From contig NC_036443.1 in NCBI RefSeq assembly GCF_002775205.1, positions 12,597,373 to 12,661,372 on the forward strand: 64,000 nt of DNA. The letters are read 5' to 3'. The position numbers and the translations under genes are program-made. Below the pieces are notes generated by a model. It saw nothing but the letters and a program-made list of their open reading frames with translations, was not told the DNA's origin and made no database searches. Positions 12,723 through 25,999 of the stretch are shown piece after piece (position 1 is the first letter of the stretch; each line of letters opens with the position of its first letter). The DNA is from Xiphophorus maculatus. Lineage: Eukaryota > Chordata > Actinopteri > Cyprinodontiformes > Poeciliidae.

Positions 12723-13057
12723 CAAACAATCAAGGTAGTTTGAAAGGTAGTTTTCAAACAATGATTTTGAGGGAAGACAAAACTGTGCAACTTGCCCACG
12801 TCTGAAAATAAGAGTTTCAATTTCATGAGCCACCTCCAGACATGACTACTACCTGAACTGTGAGAAATCCCTTGATTGTACAGAACCTGTCCGACAACAT
12901 GAAGTGGACTAGAAGAGCCGCGAGAGTTCAAGGAAGAAAGCCACCGCCACTGTCTATTTCACATCATCATTATCGAATTATTAGTCAAATATTCTGTCTA
13001 CTAACAAAGTAGGAAGCTCTGTAAACCAGTAATGTGAAATCAAAACAGCTTTCAGAA

Positions 13058-13292
13058 AAAGCTGTGGTGTCGCAGGGGTTAAGCACAACCCACAGAAGGA
13101 GGCCTTAGTCCTCAACGCAGCTGTCGCAGGTTCGATTCCTGGTCAGTATGTGTTTTTCATTTTCATTTCTTTGTGTTAAAGCAATAAACTGCATTTCATT
13201 TATTCATTTTGAGAATTTGCCGCTTGCCTTTCCTCTCTGTCTTTACCTACTTTCCTGTCTTAGCACTTTCAAATAAAGGCCACTAGAGCCAA
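13058..13292 (+). mobile_element. tRNA-derived SINE with an internal Tc1-end insert
   Basis: The head 'gtcgcaggggttaagcacaa' carries an A-box-like motif. 'aggttcgattcctgg' (about 13128-13142) is a clear B-box, giving an internal Pol III promoter. The body 'cccacagaaggaggccttag' and tail ('ctttcctgtc', 'aaataaaggccactagagcc') match a SINE family widespread in teleosts. Between the B-box and tail lies a 69-bp stretch (13146-13214) that belongs to a Tc1 terminus, not to the normal SINE body. It is an old copy, not a functional tRNA gene. Confidence 0.75.
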
Positions 13293-13309
13293 AAAAAACC
13301 TTTAAAATA

Positions 13310-13780
13310 ATAAGAACATCATATCTAGACCTGAGCATGACGGTGCTCACCAGTCTATGTCAAAAGCAACTCTGGAAATCCTCGTCTAAAGAAAAACGAA
13401 AGAAAAGAAAAACCAAAATGAAGGTTTTGAAGTGGCCTAGTCAAAGCGCAGACTGAAATCTGAGTGGAAAAACCCTCCGATGTAGCTGAATTAAGCAATT
13501 CTGCAAAGAAAAGTGGATTAAAGTTCCTCCTCAGTCACAGAAAAGACTCATTGTCATTTTTCATAAACCCTTGACGATAGATGTTGCCCTCTACTGCCAA
13601 CACAATTTATGAGGTTCAGCGGGAGATTATTTTTAAAACACAGCTGAGTTAAAAATTAAACTAACATTCAACTGATGGCTTTATTATGATTTAAAATTGT
13701 TTGACGATCTCCAACACAAAAGTGTGACAAAACAGAGAAAACCTGTAAGGGGGCAAATACTTTTTCACTGAACAATAACT
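13310..13780 (+). mobile_element. Tc1-type transposon remnant (second family, + sense)
   Basis: Sequence such as 'gacctgagcatgacggtgct' near 13330 and the 3' end 'gggggcaaatactttttcac' (about 13750) match a Tc1-like family distinct from the 'gtattcacacc' type elsewhere in the window. Coding potential is destroyed. Confidence 0.5.
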
Positions 13781-14899
13781 AAAAAAAAAAAAAAGAATCA
13801 CATTTTTCAAGCGTCTTGTGAAAGCAGAGGCACAGTGTAATCTCTGCAGCACACACTCACACATGCAGAGTCTCGACCCGTCAATCTGGCCAGCAAGGAC
13901 ACCGGGGGGGAAGTGATGATGTACCATTAGTCAAGAATCATCTCAGCTGAGAAGAATCTTTGTTCTTGACACAGAAAACTTGTGCTCCGTCTCGATCAGC
14001 GAGGAAATGGGGCCTGGCGAGGCGTGCGTCGACCTGCATTTGTCTTGAGTCGCTCTCCCAAGGCACCAGCACTTGTTCACAGCATCACGCCGTCGGCTTT
14101 TGATGTAAAGCCCCTGCATTTTTTGCCATTTTGCACAAACCCGAATCTAAAATATTCTGTCGCATTCCATGTAGCTGATTCCTATTTAAAGCGGTCATGA
14201 TTATTTTATTTTGCTACGTTAATGGAAGTACATTTGGGCTGCAGGAGGACGGTTGGTGAGGAATTTGCAATTCACATTCCCCCTGCATGATTACATTAAG
14301 AGTATGTTGTGTCATATTTGATTAATGTATCGTGTTTTGCTTAAAACAGGATTAAAATATGAAAAGAGACAGAAATTATTCTATTACAAAGAATGATCAA
14401 TTTTTAATCACCCACTCAGAGGAAGAAAAATGCGGCAGAGAGGAGTGCACTGATCGAGATTCTGCAGCAATTTGTAGCGACGGCCACAGACACATTCAAA
14501 ATAAACCCAGACTGAGCTTTTATTATGTGAAGCTTGACTACAACAGATGACTAACAATGCATACCGGATGTATGCACTGCACAATACTGCATGGCACATT
14601 TATGTTAAGCCTAACAAGCTCATTGTAGTGTGTAAAACCTATTTCAACTTGTATAATCTTGTTATTTACTGTAGACATCCTTATAATTACAGAAGCAGTC
14701 TTAAAATTTAATGAGCTGTCTTTAATTTCAAGGAGTGACCACTCATGAAGGCATTAATAACTGAGAAATACAAGCCAGAGAAGAGCTTTAAACTGGCAAG
14801 AAAGTGATTTTTTTTTTATGATATGTTCTTTCTATTTGGAAAATGTGAGTCATATTCATATTAAAGCTCAATTTAGTCAAGTAATTAACATGAATATTG

Positions 14900-15140
14900 C
14901 AGAGTTGGAGTTTTTGGTCGTGTCAGGAGCTGTTTTTTTGTTTTTTCTTAGACAAAGTGTACGCTGTTATAAACACGGACATCCAATCCCACTTTCAGCC
15001 ATTTAGCCTGACCATGGGTTACTATGAATTAAAAAGAGGGGCCTTTATGTGCGACCCCACAGCACAAAAGGCTACATCCATAACTTATAGAGACAGCGAG
15101 GCCATTAGCCGCCACTGCCGGGCCACCTTTACATAAGACG
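14900..15140. promoter_or_regulatory. Candidate conserved non-coding element
   Basis: A compact block with balanced composition, including 'ttatgtgcgaccccacagca' and 'gccattagccgccactgccg', between AT-rich flanks. Open frames cross it, but none shows family similarity or exon-like splice sites. A regulatory element seems more likely than an exon. Low confidence. Confidence 0.25.
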
Positions 15141-15271
15141 GGGTGGGGGAACTAATCACTGAGCTGAGAAGTCAAACTGCGGTTGGATGTCCGCTCTACC
15201 CAGAACCCACAGCATTTACAAAGAAATCCAAAAATTATTAGGAGCACTCAGAAACGTTCTTCCCGTGTACA

Positions 15272-16320
15272 GTACGTGTTTTTCATCTTCATTTGTTTGT
15301 GTTAGAGCAACAAACTGCATTTCATTTCTTCATTTTGAGATTTCATGTGATGGATCAAATTGGTAGAGCGTTTTCAAATGTGTAACCACTTTTCATTGCA
15401 AATGCTGCTGCAAGTCTTTTGGGGTATGAGGAGAATTTCTTATTTACTCTTCTTTTCTAAATTGCTCGATCTCAGTTAGACGGGATGGAGAGCATCTCTG
15501 AACATCATTTTTTAAGCTTTTCCAAAAAATCTCATTTGTGATGCACAGAGATAGTGTTTTCAGTGTTCATGCAGCATTTCGTATGCAGGTCAAGAGGTTA
15601 AATTTTTCTCTTATCTACCCAAAGCACCCCTTTTCATATGTTTGCTGTTTCCTCTATATGATCTGTGGTAAACTACATGGAATTTCTTCATTAAAGACCA
15701 GATTTTTTGCAGAGCACAACCACTAGATGAGTTGCTTTTTTCAAGAGAATATCCACCTGAGCTGTTCTTTACAGCAGTTCCTCCAGAGTAACCTAGCGCC
15801 TCTTGGTCAGGCTGCTAGTTAGGTGAATGGATTTGTCTTTTTTTGTTTTCTGTGATGCAAAACGTTTTAAATTTTTGGAAAATGGATTGAACAATATATT
15901 TTACATTATTTTATACTGTTACCATGTTTGAAATAAAACACAAAAATGAAATAAGATAATAAATAAACAAATAAATAAATAAATAAATATTGTTTCTTGG
16001 TCTTGACAAAGCAGTGGCACCCCCAAAGGATGGTCAGGGGGGGCCACAGCAACTGAATTTATATCAGGCTTAAATTACACAAAGATGGACTCTATTTAGT
16101 TACTTCTTTATTTAAGGATGTCACTGTAAATGGGCTGGAATACAAATGCACAGCATACATTTTTTTATGAATTTAGGCTTTAATTCATAAAAAACTTATT
16201 GAAAACCCAGCTTAATTTTCTTCCCCTTAACAATATGAACTGCTAACTATTTGTCTGTGAAATAAAGTGATAACATTTGGAAAGGTTTAAGGAGTCTGAA
16301 TACTTTTCCCGAAGCAGCAT
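15272..16320 (-). mobile_element. Tc1-type transposon remnant (minus-strand transposase)
   Basis: It begins with a degenerate Tc1 terminus (15272-15340) and continues with antisense transposase blocks: 'gctgcaagtcttttggggta' (about 15409), 'tcagttagacgggatggaga' (about 15473), 'ccacctgagctgttctttac' (about 15750) and 'agttcctccagagtaaccta'. The far terminal segment ends near 16315 with 'gagtctgaatacttttcccg'. It is near full length but heavily mutated, with an (AAAT)n tract at about 15962-15988. Confidence 0.7.
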
Positions 16321-18470
16321 AGCTCCATTTCGAGCAGTGTTTCAGGTCTCCTTATGCTTAGTTTAACTTTCAGCATCTGAGATCAGTTCACATGAATTTG
16401 TGGGTGAATGGAAGTCTATTTAAGATGAAAAAAAAATCCCCATTCAATTAAATCCATATGACTTTCCAAATGTGGGGGAGAAATCAAAATGTCTCTGAAA
16501 AGCCAATTATTAATGCTGAAGTAGTGCTTTGTCAGAGGGCAAGTAAAGACAACAAAGAGCGACTGCTGAACCAGAACCACATGGACTCAGGGTGATGATA
16601 CCGACAGAGAAAACAACAAACCATTAGCAGAGTGAATCCCATCTGAGCTGCACGCTGTCTGCAGTGTAACGACTGCTCGGTGACTTAATGTAGCTACTTT
16701 TAGATTATCTTTATTTTCTGCTATTTACGAGCCATATTGTGTTTCCACTGAAGACCCCAGGAAAGCAGAAGCAGCCGCTTTAACGTGAGCGAATGTTGAC
16801 GTTCCCTTTCTAATCTTTTTAAATAAAGTGTAACACAAGTGCATTTCGATTGTGCTTTATCTAAAGCAGTTATGCTTGATGTAAAGTTGCAAGTTCTGCA
16901 GAAATGAGGTAAATGATACCGTGTATCCTCCTTAAAAAGGGTTTGCAAACCATTTGGTCTGACTGCTCTTCATATTACCTTAATGTCTCCCAAAAGGCCA
17001 AAGCCAGGAATGAATTATTGATAGCCATCATATGGATTGCACACTGTGGCTCCACATGCCTATTAGAGGGTTTTGTTCATTCATTTACACTAGCTTGGAC
17101 TGCTGCCTCGAACGACGCATCACTCGTCTTCTTTTACTTTTATCCATTAACTGTTAACAATAACTGACTTCATGCAGGTCGCTCGGGCTTTTGCTAAACA
17201 ATTAAAACACAAGATAGCTGCGAGTTTGCATGTTGTGTGTTGTGCAATGTGGTGGTCCTTTCACTGACTCTAGCGTGACCTTTGACATGTCTGGTTAACC
17301 TGCAGACAACCTGAGACAAGCATCTGGGGTGAAACAAAAAGCTAGGACGTTAATTGCAAAGTTTAACAAAAAAAAAAAGGCAGAAATCTGATTTTGCTGA
17401 TTCCCCTGAGAACTAATGTTGGACTGTCTTATAAAAGGTCCCCCAGTCTCCCAGCAGTGATTTATTGCTGAATTCCAGTCATTTTCAATACATTATAGTT
17501 TTCAAATTGTGTTTAAATTGAGTGTAGAGGAGAAAAAGCCATTAGGAGATGCAGAAATGAAGATTATATTTAAATATTCATGTAGATGGTACCTTATTAT
17601 TGAATCTGTACACTAACAAAATCAATATTAAGTGCAGCTTGACATAAATTTATTTATGAATTTCGACTTTCTAAGTACTTGCGTTTTTTCACTTAAAAAA
17701 GGATGAGCATAATGCTGTAATGATATCAAAACAGAGTGTCAGGGTGCATTAGTCTGAGAGTTTATGAACCCGCACATAAAAACTCAGGAGCTTCCCCGCA
17801 GAAGTGCTTACTGTGCAGAAATGTCGCTTTTTACAAACATCAGTCATTTTACAGCCCCGTATCGCGGCGCGCTCCTCAGCTGTGGGTGATAGTTAGAGAA
17901 AGATGCAGTCATCTTGTTTGTCCTAAATCAGATCTTTGCAGTAAGCCTACTTGTATTAAGGCTTGGGAGTGGGACTGTGTAACATTTAATTATAATGGAT
18001 GTCTCTCGTCGTGCCTAACCTGTCCCCCTAACTCCTCCTTGTTTCCAGGCCATGTCTTTGTTTAGACAACAGTCCAATGTGACATTTATGACATGAGGAC
18101 GCTGCAGTTCAGAGGATTTTCTCATCGCAGGAGTCTTAATACAGCAGCGTAAATATCATGTGAGTGGCTGTCGCTTGTTTAAAACCTCAAGGATAATTAT
18201 AAATGCTCCACTGGTAATAAAGGATCAGCTTGCTTTCTTTTACATTTCAGTTACTGTCAGAAGATTAAATGAGAAACTGCAACATTTCTCCCTGAATGTC
18301 AGGTTTTTATTGTGCTTTAGGGAAAAAAAGTGTTTGATCCCATATAGATCTTCTGGTTTTGGTCTTTTATCTCACTCAAATGTTTCACATTATGCAAAGA
18401 AACATTATATTTCATGATAATGTAATAATAAAATGTATTATTTGACAAGTAAATCCTGGACTAAATGTAA
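16321..18470. other. Intergenic DNA, no gene recognised
   Basis: Non-coding, AT-rich. Open frames of up to 109 codons (17736-18065 on +) show no similarity to known families, no good translation context and no splice support, so they are not called as genes. Confidence 0.5.
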
Positions 18471-19270
18471 TCTACAGTTTGCAAATCATAACTTTATTTA
18501 CTCAGGGGTAAAAGGGCTATATGAACCAATCTGACCCTAAGTCAAAATAATAACTGCCCCCTAAACCTAATAACTGGTTGCACCACCATTTGCCATTTAC
18601 ACCATTTACAACGACCATTTTACATTCCTGTAGAGGAATTTTATTCTACTCTTCTTTGCAGAATTGTTTGAATTCAGCCAGATTAGAGGATTTTCTAACA
18701 TGAATGACTGCTTAAGATCATGCCACAGCATCTCAATTACATTAAAGTCTGAACTTTAAATAGCATCGCAGGATCCAATACCTTCATTTTGCTTTTCTTG
18801 AGCCATTTGGAGGTCCACTTGGTCATAGAAAGCAGAATTCATGGTTCTGGCGTTTTATGGGAAATTACACAGGACGACCAAACAACCACCACAAAGTTCG
18901 GTCATCTTCTTTTTCTAAAATGTGGAGTCCCGAAACCTTTGAAATGGCTTTGTAAACCTTTCCAGGGTGGCAGGCATCCACTTTTTATTTCTTGAATTTA
19001 TTTAGATTTGGGCATGGTGTGTTGCTTTTTGAGATATTTTAGCCTGCCTCATGTTGTCAGACAGGTCCTGTTTCAGAGATTGTTTTTTGATTGAACTGGT
19101 CTAGCAGTAATCAGGGCTGGGTAACCTTTCCAACAAATGTGATTGGTCACAGTTAGTTCAACATCTTTTTTTTTTTTTTTGGGTAGCTTCTTTTCCTGTA
19201 ACAAATTAAACAATTATTTAAAAACTTAGCTTGTATTTACTTGGGTTATCTTTTTAACAAAAACAAAATA
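18470..19270 (-). mobile_element. Tc1-type transposon remnant (third family, minus strand)
   Basis: 'ataactggttgcaccaccat' (about 18570), 'ctcttctttgcagaattgtt' (about 18650), 'gatcatgccacagcatctca' (about 18716) and the later 'gtaatcagggctgggtaacc' (about 19108) follow the order of a teleost Tc1 subfamily read antisense. There are large deletions and frameshifts. A T-run (about 19167-19180) lies in the distal part. Confidence 0.65.
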
Positions 19271-22200
19271 AATCTGCAAAGGAGTAAATGTGCTTTAACA
19301 GCATCGTATGCTGACGATAGATCTCAAATCATTTTCAATTTTTATACCTTTTCAAAACAGTTTTCCCTTCTTCTTTTTTATAGAAATGTGAGCAAAGTTA
19401 AAAGGCTCTTTATTGGGGCAGTCACATCTCTGGCACAAGATGATGCCATAAAAGCAGGAAGGCATTGAAAAGCAAAACATCAATCTGAACTAAGAGGGGG
19501 GAAGCAATAAATCAGTGAATCATAGCCTTCCGCCCCGCCTTTAAAATCATTTAAACAGATTCAAAAACCCCTGATTCTGCTCGAGTCTGTCTGTAAGCAC
19601 CCTTATAAAGCCTTTATGTGCCTCAGACACAGGGGATAAAACCGCAAAACCCTATTGAGAGACAGGGGGTGGAAAAAGGGGCATTGTTCCTGAGAAGTGG
19701 AGGCTTTAAATGTTAGTATCGGTATCAGCATCAGGAGGCGGAGATGAGCGAGTAAAGATCGAGGAAGTCATCTATCCAAAGCAATCCTCTCTAATCTCTA
19801 ATAGGTTTTACAAACACTTTCAGGTTTCTGTTTCAGTGCATCCGTCCGTTCATATCTACAGTTAGAAAATTTACTTAGGTTTATCAGATGCACCGTACAT
19901 CCGAATTATGACAATTTACTTATTTTCCTGTTTAAAAACATACCTGGAGCTGGTTAAGTTCAGGGCTGGTGGTCGGAGTGAATGAGGACGTGCAAGTATA
20001 TCCCGGAGTCATCTGATCTTCCGCTCTGAATATTAGATTACAGCAAAGTTTTAAACAGAATAAGAACTGCTATATTACGTTTGGAAACTTCTGTGATTAT
20101 AATGCATTTAAAGCGGCAGAAAGTTCACCAATGAAATTATTCAGGTGCCAAAAAGGTGAAATATTTAAGTAGACAAGCACATTAAACATCTTTTATTTTA
20201 GTACAAGTTATATTCTACTTATTAAATTTTTGCTTTAAATTTGAAGGGTATTGTAACACTGTTTTTTGTTTTGCCAAGAATGTTCACTTATCTAAAATAA
20301 TTCTTGCTACGTTGGTCTAAAAGAGAAAAACAGAAGAATATTTTTTGCTGTATTATTTCCTGGATTGATCAGAAAGCAGGTTGTTCTGTCTTCAGTTGGA
20401 GCTACTTGAAGTATCCAGTTATCCAGAGGTGAGTGAATATTCATCTATGTAGACAGGGTGTCCACATAGCATGACAAGTAAAGTTTGCAGAAACATGATA
20501 TTTACTTTTGTTTAATTTTTTTCCTGTTGTCTTTTTATAGTCAACCACTCACACTGATTTAATTCCCGTTTTACATAGTTTCCAAGTTAAATTTTCAAGT
20601 GTTTTTCTTTTAAGCAAACATCTTTGGGCTTAGTAAAACACAAAGAAATCTAAAAACATTGATTTATGTGCAACAGATCCTTACCTGCGGAAATAAAGTT
20701 CACTTCTGTTCAAAGCAGTTCAGTCTACAGTGAAAATGCTGTCAAAATTCATTGAGATGCAGTGTGGATTTCTCATTTTTAGACGGAATGTGACAAAAGT
20801 CCATACAACCCGGAGGGGGGGAAATGTGTTAAAGACTGTGAATGTTCGCACAATGTGTTAAACGTGATGCTTTGATGGGAATGAATTTTATTCAACATGT
20901 ATCCAGAAAAACAGAATCTGATAATAAGGTAATAAATGCATAGCCCAGGTGAAAGTTATTAGCAGTAAAGCTTTAGTGTTTAGAGGAGAAGCTCATTTAT
21001 TTTAACTGCTCTGTTCGTTCATGTTTTTGCCTGAATATGATGTGTTTTTACCTGAAAGAGGGTTGTTCTGGTGGTAATGAGACCCCAGCTTAGTGTTTCT
21101 CCGCGCTGCTTATGTGTCCTCTGTCTGTTTCAACCCCTCAGTCTTCCTACATCCCTGTTCACCCAAGAAATGGACTCATAAAAACCATTCATGCTAAATG
21201 AAAAAGGGCACCGTAAAGCTGCATTACACCGGGATACACTCCTCTGCACCTTCCATCCTTATCAATATCACCCTTCGTCTCCTCACATATCTCTCCTCTT
21301 CCTGGTCCTCTTGAAACAAAGCATAAAAGCCTTAGAAAGAGGCACAATCTGTCATTCCTGTAATATAAGATAAAAGTCTTTAAAAGCTAAAGCACAGGTA
21401 TTTTTTCTTTCCTCCTTCAGCCAGCAGCTTTAAGACTCCTCCATGAGATTAGCAGCATAAAGAACAATATATTACGTCCAGAAGAGCTTAGTGAGCACTG
21501 TCTGCTTCCATACATATAAGTCAATTTATATTAGAATTTCCATACATGCATTTTCCTGTTACCACCAATATGCAAAAATGGTATTTACTAACAAATACTG
21601 CATAATGCACTAGAGGCGAGGCATCAATAACTGTATTTTAGGACTTAGGAGAAAATGCAAAAAGGCAGAGCATAAAGATGGCTCCTATAAAAGTGCACCA
21701 CATTAAACAGGAAAATGTCAAAAATAAAAAAGATGGCTCCGTGCTCGGGAGACGGCAAGTCATTTATCTGTGAAGAGGGAGGAGGAAATAAAGAGCTTCC
21801 ATGGCAGCTCTTGTGTATTTCATACACTAACAAAGTCAGGTTATCTGTTTCCTGCTGCCAGTCCTCCAGCCTCCATCAGAGACCTGCAGAGAAAGAGGAC
21901 AGGCTAAAAACATCCTTCATCTTCTGAGCTTTTCTGTTAAAGTTAAGAAAAATGCATCTTTTTTCCGCTTGCATATTGTGATAGTTGTCGTCTGATCCAT
22001 TTATTTGAAAAGGGTTAAATAGCTGATTTGGAAATGCAATCTTGAATCAAAAAACCTTCCATTATACCTAGTTCAGGCGCACTAGTAATCCACATAACAC
22101 AGGTTCTCCTCTGAGCAGAGAAACAATGCTTTGCAGGTTTTTGTGCCGAGGTGTACTGTTGCTTCTGTTGCATTTTCTCCCACTGGTTTGACATTCAAGA

Positions 22201-22990
22201 TCTCTCAATTATGTATGAACGGCAAGCAATATCCTTTACCGCCAGGCCCTGATGCAACATATTTCATTTTCAGGGGCTGCGGAGCACAATCAGACCCTCT
22301 GCGTAATTACGACTTATTAAAAATGATCCCAAATTATCGGCAGGATCTGAGAGCCTGTGTTTGTGTCCAAACTGAAAACAGTTCCCCAGATTTTCTCCCA
22401 GACAACTTCCCTTGGGTGAACTTTCTGTCATCAAACATCACTGTCCTAGGATCTCAGAAGACTACGAATTAATTAACAACAGTGATTGAATTTATACACA
22501 TGTGCATGTTTATTCCACAAAGCACGAATTAATTCTTTTTGTTTTCTTGGATGGTCAGACATGATTAATCATTAGAAAAACTATGGCAACCTAACTCAAC
22601 AGAAATGTGAAAGAGAAATAAATTGGTTGCAAGGAATGTAGTACATTTTCATAAGCAAAGATGCTAACATATTTATGTTGGAGGCTGTTGCACAGACCTA
22701 CAAGAGGATTAGAATAAAAACACCACAACTGAAAACAAATCCTGTTTTACAGGGTGCTCAAATGTTCCCCTAATGAGCGGAACAAACTTTTTAGAGAACT
22801 TTGAGGTCTACAATGGATTTCTTTCATACGATGAACTTGAACTAATTATAAACTTGACTTAAAAGGCACTATAGACTTTCCATTCACAAAGTGCCTTTTT
22901 ATAACACAATTGAGTAACTATGTTACCTTTAATTCTCATAAATATGCTTGATATATACATATATATCAAACTTTTAAAAAATTTGATGAC
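19271..22990. other. Intergenic DNA, no gene recognised
   Basis: No exon-like structure is recognised. The 113-codon open frame at 22131-22472 (+) lacks any recognisable motif. AT-rich with short polyA/T runs. A near-palindrome of TA repeats lies near 22949-22970. Confidence 0.5.
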
Positions 22991-22994
22991 TTGA

Positions 22995-23450
22995 AATTAG
23001 CTTCTGTCTCTTTGGGAAACAGATAATCTGGAAAAATTGAGCTCCTATGGCTTCTCCCAGTGCTCCTAGTGCTAACTAGAAACAACCAATCAGTGCAAGG
23101 AGGCGGGTCATAGTGCTGTCAATCATGACCGTGTGCGTGCCGCTACATCCTTCTAACCTAACCCACTGGCTCTGTGCTTCTTCCCATCAGCAGAGCCTGC
23201 CTAGGCTAGTTAGCATGGCCACCGATGACGGCAGATTAACAGTTTTCCTGCAAAGGTAAGTTGATTCTTTGCCATTAGCACATTTTGCAGCGAGTTCACA
23301 AAGTTGACTGACAGTGCTAAGGGTCCTCCTCCTGGCTCTGATTGGTTGTTTTAGGTCAGGAGTGCGTTTCTTCAGACGGCAATAGAAGCTCAGAGAGGAG
23401 ATTGATCTTTCCTCATAACATACTGTTCACTGCCATGGTGACACTTTTAG
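22995..23450. repeat. Fold-back element with imperfect ~70-bp inverted arms
   Basis: The core arms are 'agaaacaaccaatcagtgca' (from 23079) and the complement of 'ctggctctgattggttgttt' (to about 23351). Outside them, 'gagctcctatggcttct' on the left resembles the complement of the sequence near 23375-23395, extending the arms to roughly 23037-23107 and 23325-23396. The loop is GC-richer and has CCAAT boxes on both sides. It fits a non-autonomous DNA element or an inverted duplication. Family unknown. Confidence 0.55.
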
Positions 23451-23596
23451 CAAATATGTAAAAGATATATTTTTCGTAAAAGTTACAAAAAACTATTCAA
23501 TAATGACTGTTCTAAAAATGGAGAAAATATTTGACTGCTTTTGGCAGAAAAACAAATTTTTTACCCATCGAGACAACAGCACGGGAACAGTTGTGT

Positions 23597-23640
23597 GTTT
23601 GCGTGTGTGTGTGTGTGTGCGTGCGTGCGTGTGTGTATGT
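23597..23640. repeat. GT-type dinucleotide microsatellite
   Basis: A tract of alternating GT with interspersed GC steps (gtgtgtgtgt, gtgcgtgcgtgcg) over about 44 bp. Confidence 0.85.
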
Positions 23641-24686
23641 AAGCAGGCACAGTTCATCCTGTTATTGCTCTGTCTTCAAATTTCACTTTTTTAACTGTTA
23701 ATGCCCTCTGTATGAAAAGTTACCCCTTTATGAACTACTTCACAGTGGGATTGTGAATTTAGTTTAAAGTGTCTCAGTGGTGAACTAGGAGCATAAATTA
23801 ATTAAGTTTTAGCCTCTGTGAACCGAATTTACAGCTTGTCCTTGTTAGGGGTTTACTAGCGCTACCGTAGAATTATAAAACCTAACATTAGCTCTGCATC
23901 TGCTTCTACAGGAAGTTAAAAAGCAGCAGTTTAACACTTCCACTAGTTGTTGATTGAAAAAAAGACAGACTTTGTTTTTCTGGAGATACATTGCAGAGGG
24001 TCTGTCCTTTGGTCTTTCTCAATTTTACCCATTTCATATTTTGATAAAGCTTGTACAATGAGCAAGTAAGATTTGGCTCAGTGAGTGATGATATTAGTTT
24101 TTGAATTTAAGACCGATTTCACTTTCTTCCTATTAAAGGAGAACATGTAATGAAAGCTACTTCATCAGGTGCCCAGCTAAATCAAAACAAGATTAATGAG
24201 TGAAAAGATCAACAGAGAATAAACTAAATGAAAATAAGATGGTGAAGGCTACGTCAGAGATATTACATTATAAGAAGAAAATGTTAAATGTAAAAATGAT
24301 ACAACAGACTAACTCAAAATGTTAAGATTCTGAACTGTAAAGGCATTTAATAAGTTTCAGCATGTCAGTTAAATTTAGAACAAGATCTTTTTAAAAGTTA
24401 AGCTGGCACAATACAGCGTAGAAGCTAGTGTTAGCATTGTGGCCCGGCTAACTGCTGCAAAAAAGATAAAATCAGCAGCTAGCTTTGTTACAAATGGATG
24501 CTAATTTTAAGTGTACGTTTAAAAACTTGCATATGCTTAAAAGAGAAGGCAAAGATGTTTGTTCAGACTGTATTTGCATTGTGTTGCCTATTATTTGATC
24601 ATGCAGAACTTTGGCATGTTTCTAATTTATGATAAACTACTGTAGGTGTGATTGCCAGAACTTTAAATACGGTAAAATCTGTATTA

Positions 24687-24725
24687 ATATGGTAAAATTC
24701 TGTGGTTGCCAGAATTTTACCATAT
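24687..24725. repeat. Perfect 16-bp stem hairpin
   Basis: Arms 'atatggtaaaattctg' (24687-24702) and 'cagaattttaccatat' (24710-24725) pair exactly with a 7-base loop. A related third copy lies just upstream at about 24656-24682. The motif family resembles 'taaaattctg'-type repeats common in fish. Confidence 0.8.
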
Positions 24726-25999
24726 TTTATTGTAAATTAGAGACATTTTTTTCTTCTTACAGACCATGAATCTTTTTTTGTTATTGTTCTAGAGACAAAG
24801 CACCTGATAGTTGTGGTATTGGTTAGAACCGTGTGGGAAATATAATGAAACAGAAGTTCAGGTTTCTCATATGTAAAACTCCAATAGGCCTACAGCTACA
24901 ACAAATATTAGTTGTACTACAGTAATAAATTGTTAGGTGTGTTATTATTATTATTATTATTATTTTCTTTCATCAAATCTGTAGTACCAGCCCATGCCTA
25001 GTTGTTATCATCTTCTATTGTTAATTTAATTCATCACAACAAAGATCCACATTGTAAATTCTTCTATTTTTTTTATTTGTTTTTGTTTTACATGTTATGA
25101 CTTCTGAGGGAAATCAAATGCAATAACCCTGTATTAGTTTATTTGTAGCAATTCCCTCTTAGAAAAAAACATTATTTCCAGCATGTCTGACCCTCAGTGC
25201 CTTGTTATACTGTCGTGACTAGTTTTCACTCCTGATACACAGTCTCACAATAAAGAAAACACCATTCAGCACAGAAAAGACATCTCAAACATCATGTTTA
25301 CCCTTCACACAACACGGCGAAATTAAAAATGGATGAGTGCCCCATCCATTATTTCAGCCTCCAAATGGCAAAATCTGTATAAAGCTCTGAGTATCCGTCT
25401 GGGTGAAAATAAATAAATCAACTATGCACTTCAGCATTTCCTACCCTTTTTTTTTCATGCAGATGATGTGTGTTTGCAGAGGGCACAGCCTGCTCTTGAA
25501 AACATGATGAGCTTTCCAAGCTTATATAAATAAACCAAGAGTTTTTTTGTTATTTTTCTTAATAAGATTTCACAAATTTTCTGTTAATTCGGCCGATTTT
25601 GTCACTTTTCTCAGGCAGCACATGTAATATTTAGACAACTCTGTACTTCTTTCAGGCCGACTTTCCCAGTTGAATCCTCCCAATCTGAAGTCCCCTAATT
25701 TGTGAACACGGCGGTGTCAGAAGCAATTTTGCTGTAAAGTCACTAATTATATGCAACATCAACGCAATGTGGGGGGAAAACGTTAAAAATTTAGCATCAC
25801 AAGACAAATGGAAAAATGCGTGCTGAAACAAGGAAAAGAGGCTCTAACATTCACGGTTTTCCAATAAATAATACATGACTTTTTAAATATTTTTTCATAC
25901 TTCCTCGCTTTACAAAGACTCGCCCAGACTGGCTCCAATGTCACTCTCATTTCTGTCCCCTAAAATAAAAAAAGTATGTGTTTATGACTTTTCACATGC

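Noticed and set aside
13058-13145. Possible tRNA gene (A and B boxes)
   Set aside because: The fold is incomplete and the sequence continues into a SINE body and tail; it is a tRNA-derived SINE head.
17736-18065. 109-codon + strand frame, cysteine-rich at its end
   Set aside because: No family similarity and no neighbouring exons; treated as chance.
22131-22472. 113-codon + strand frame
   Set aside because: No recognisable motif or splice structure.
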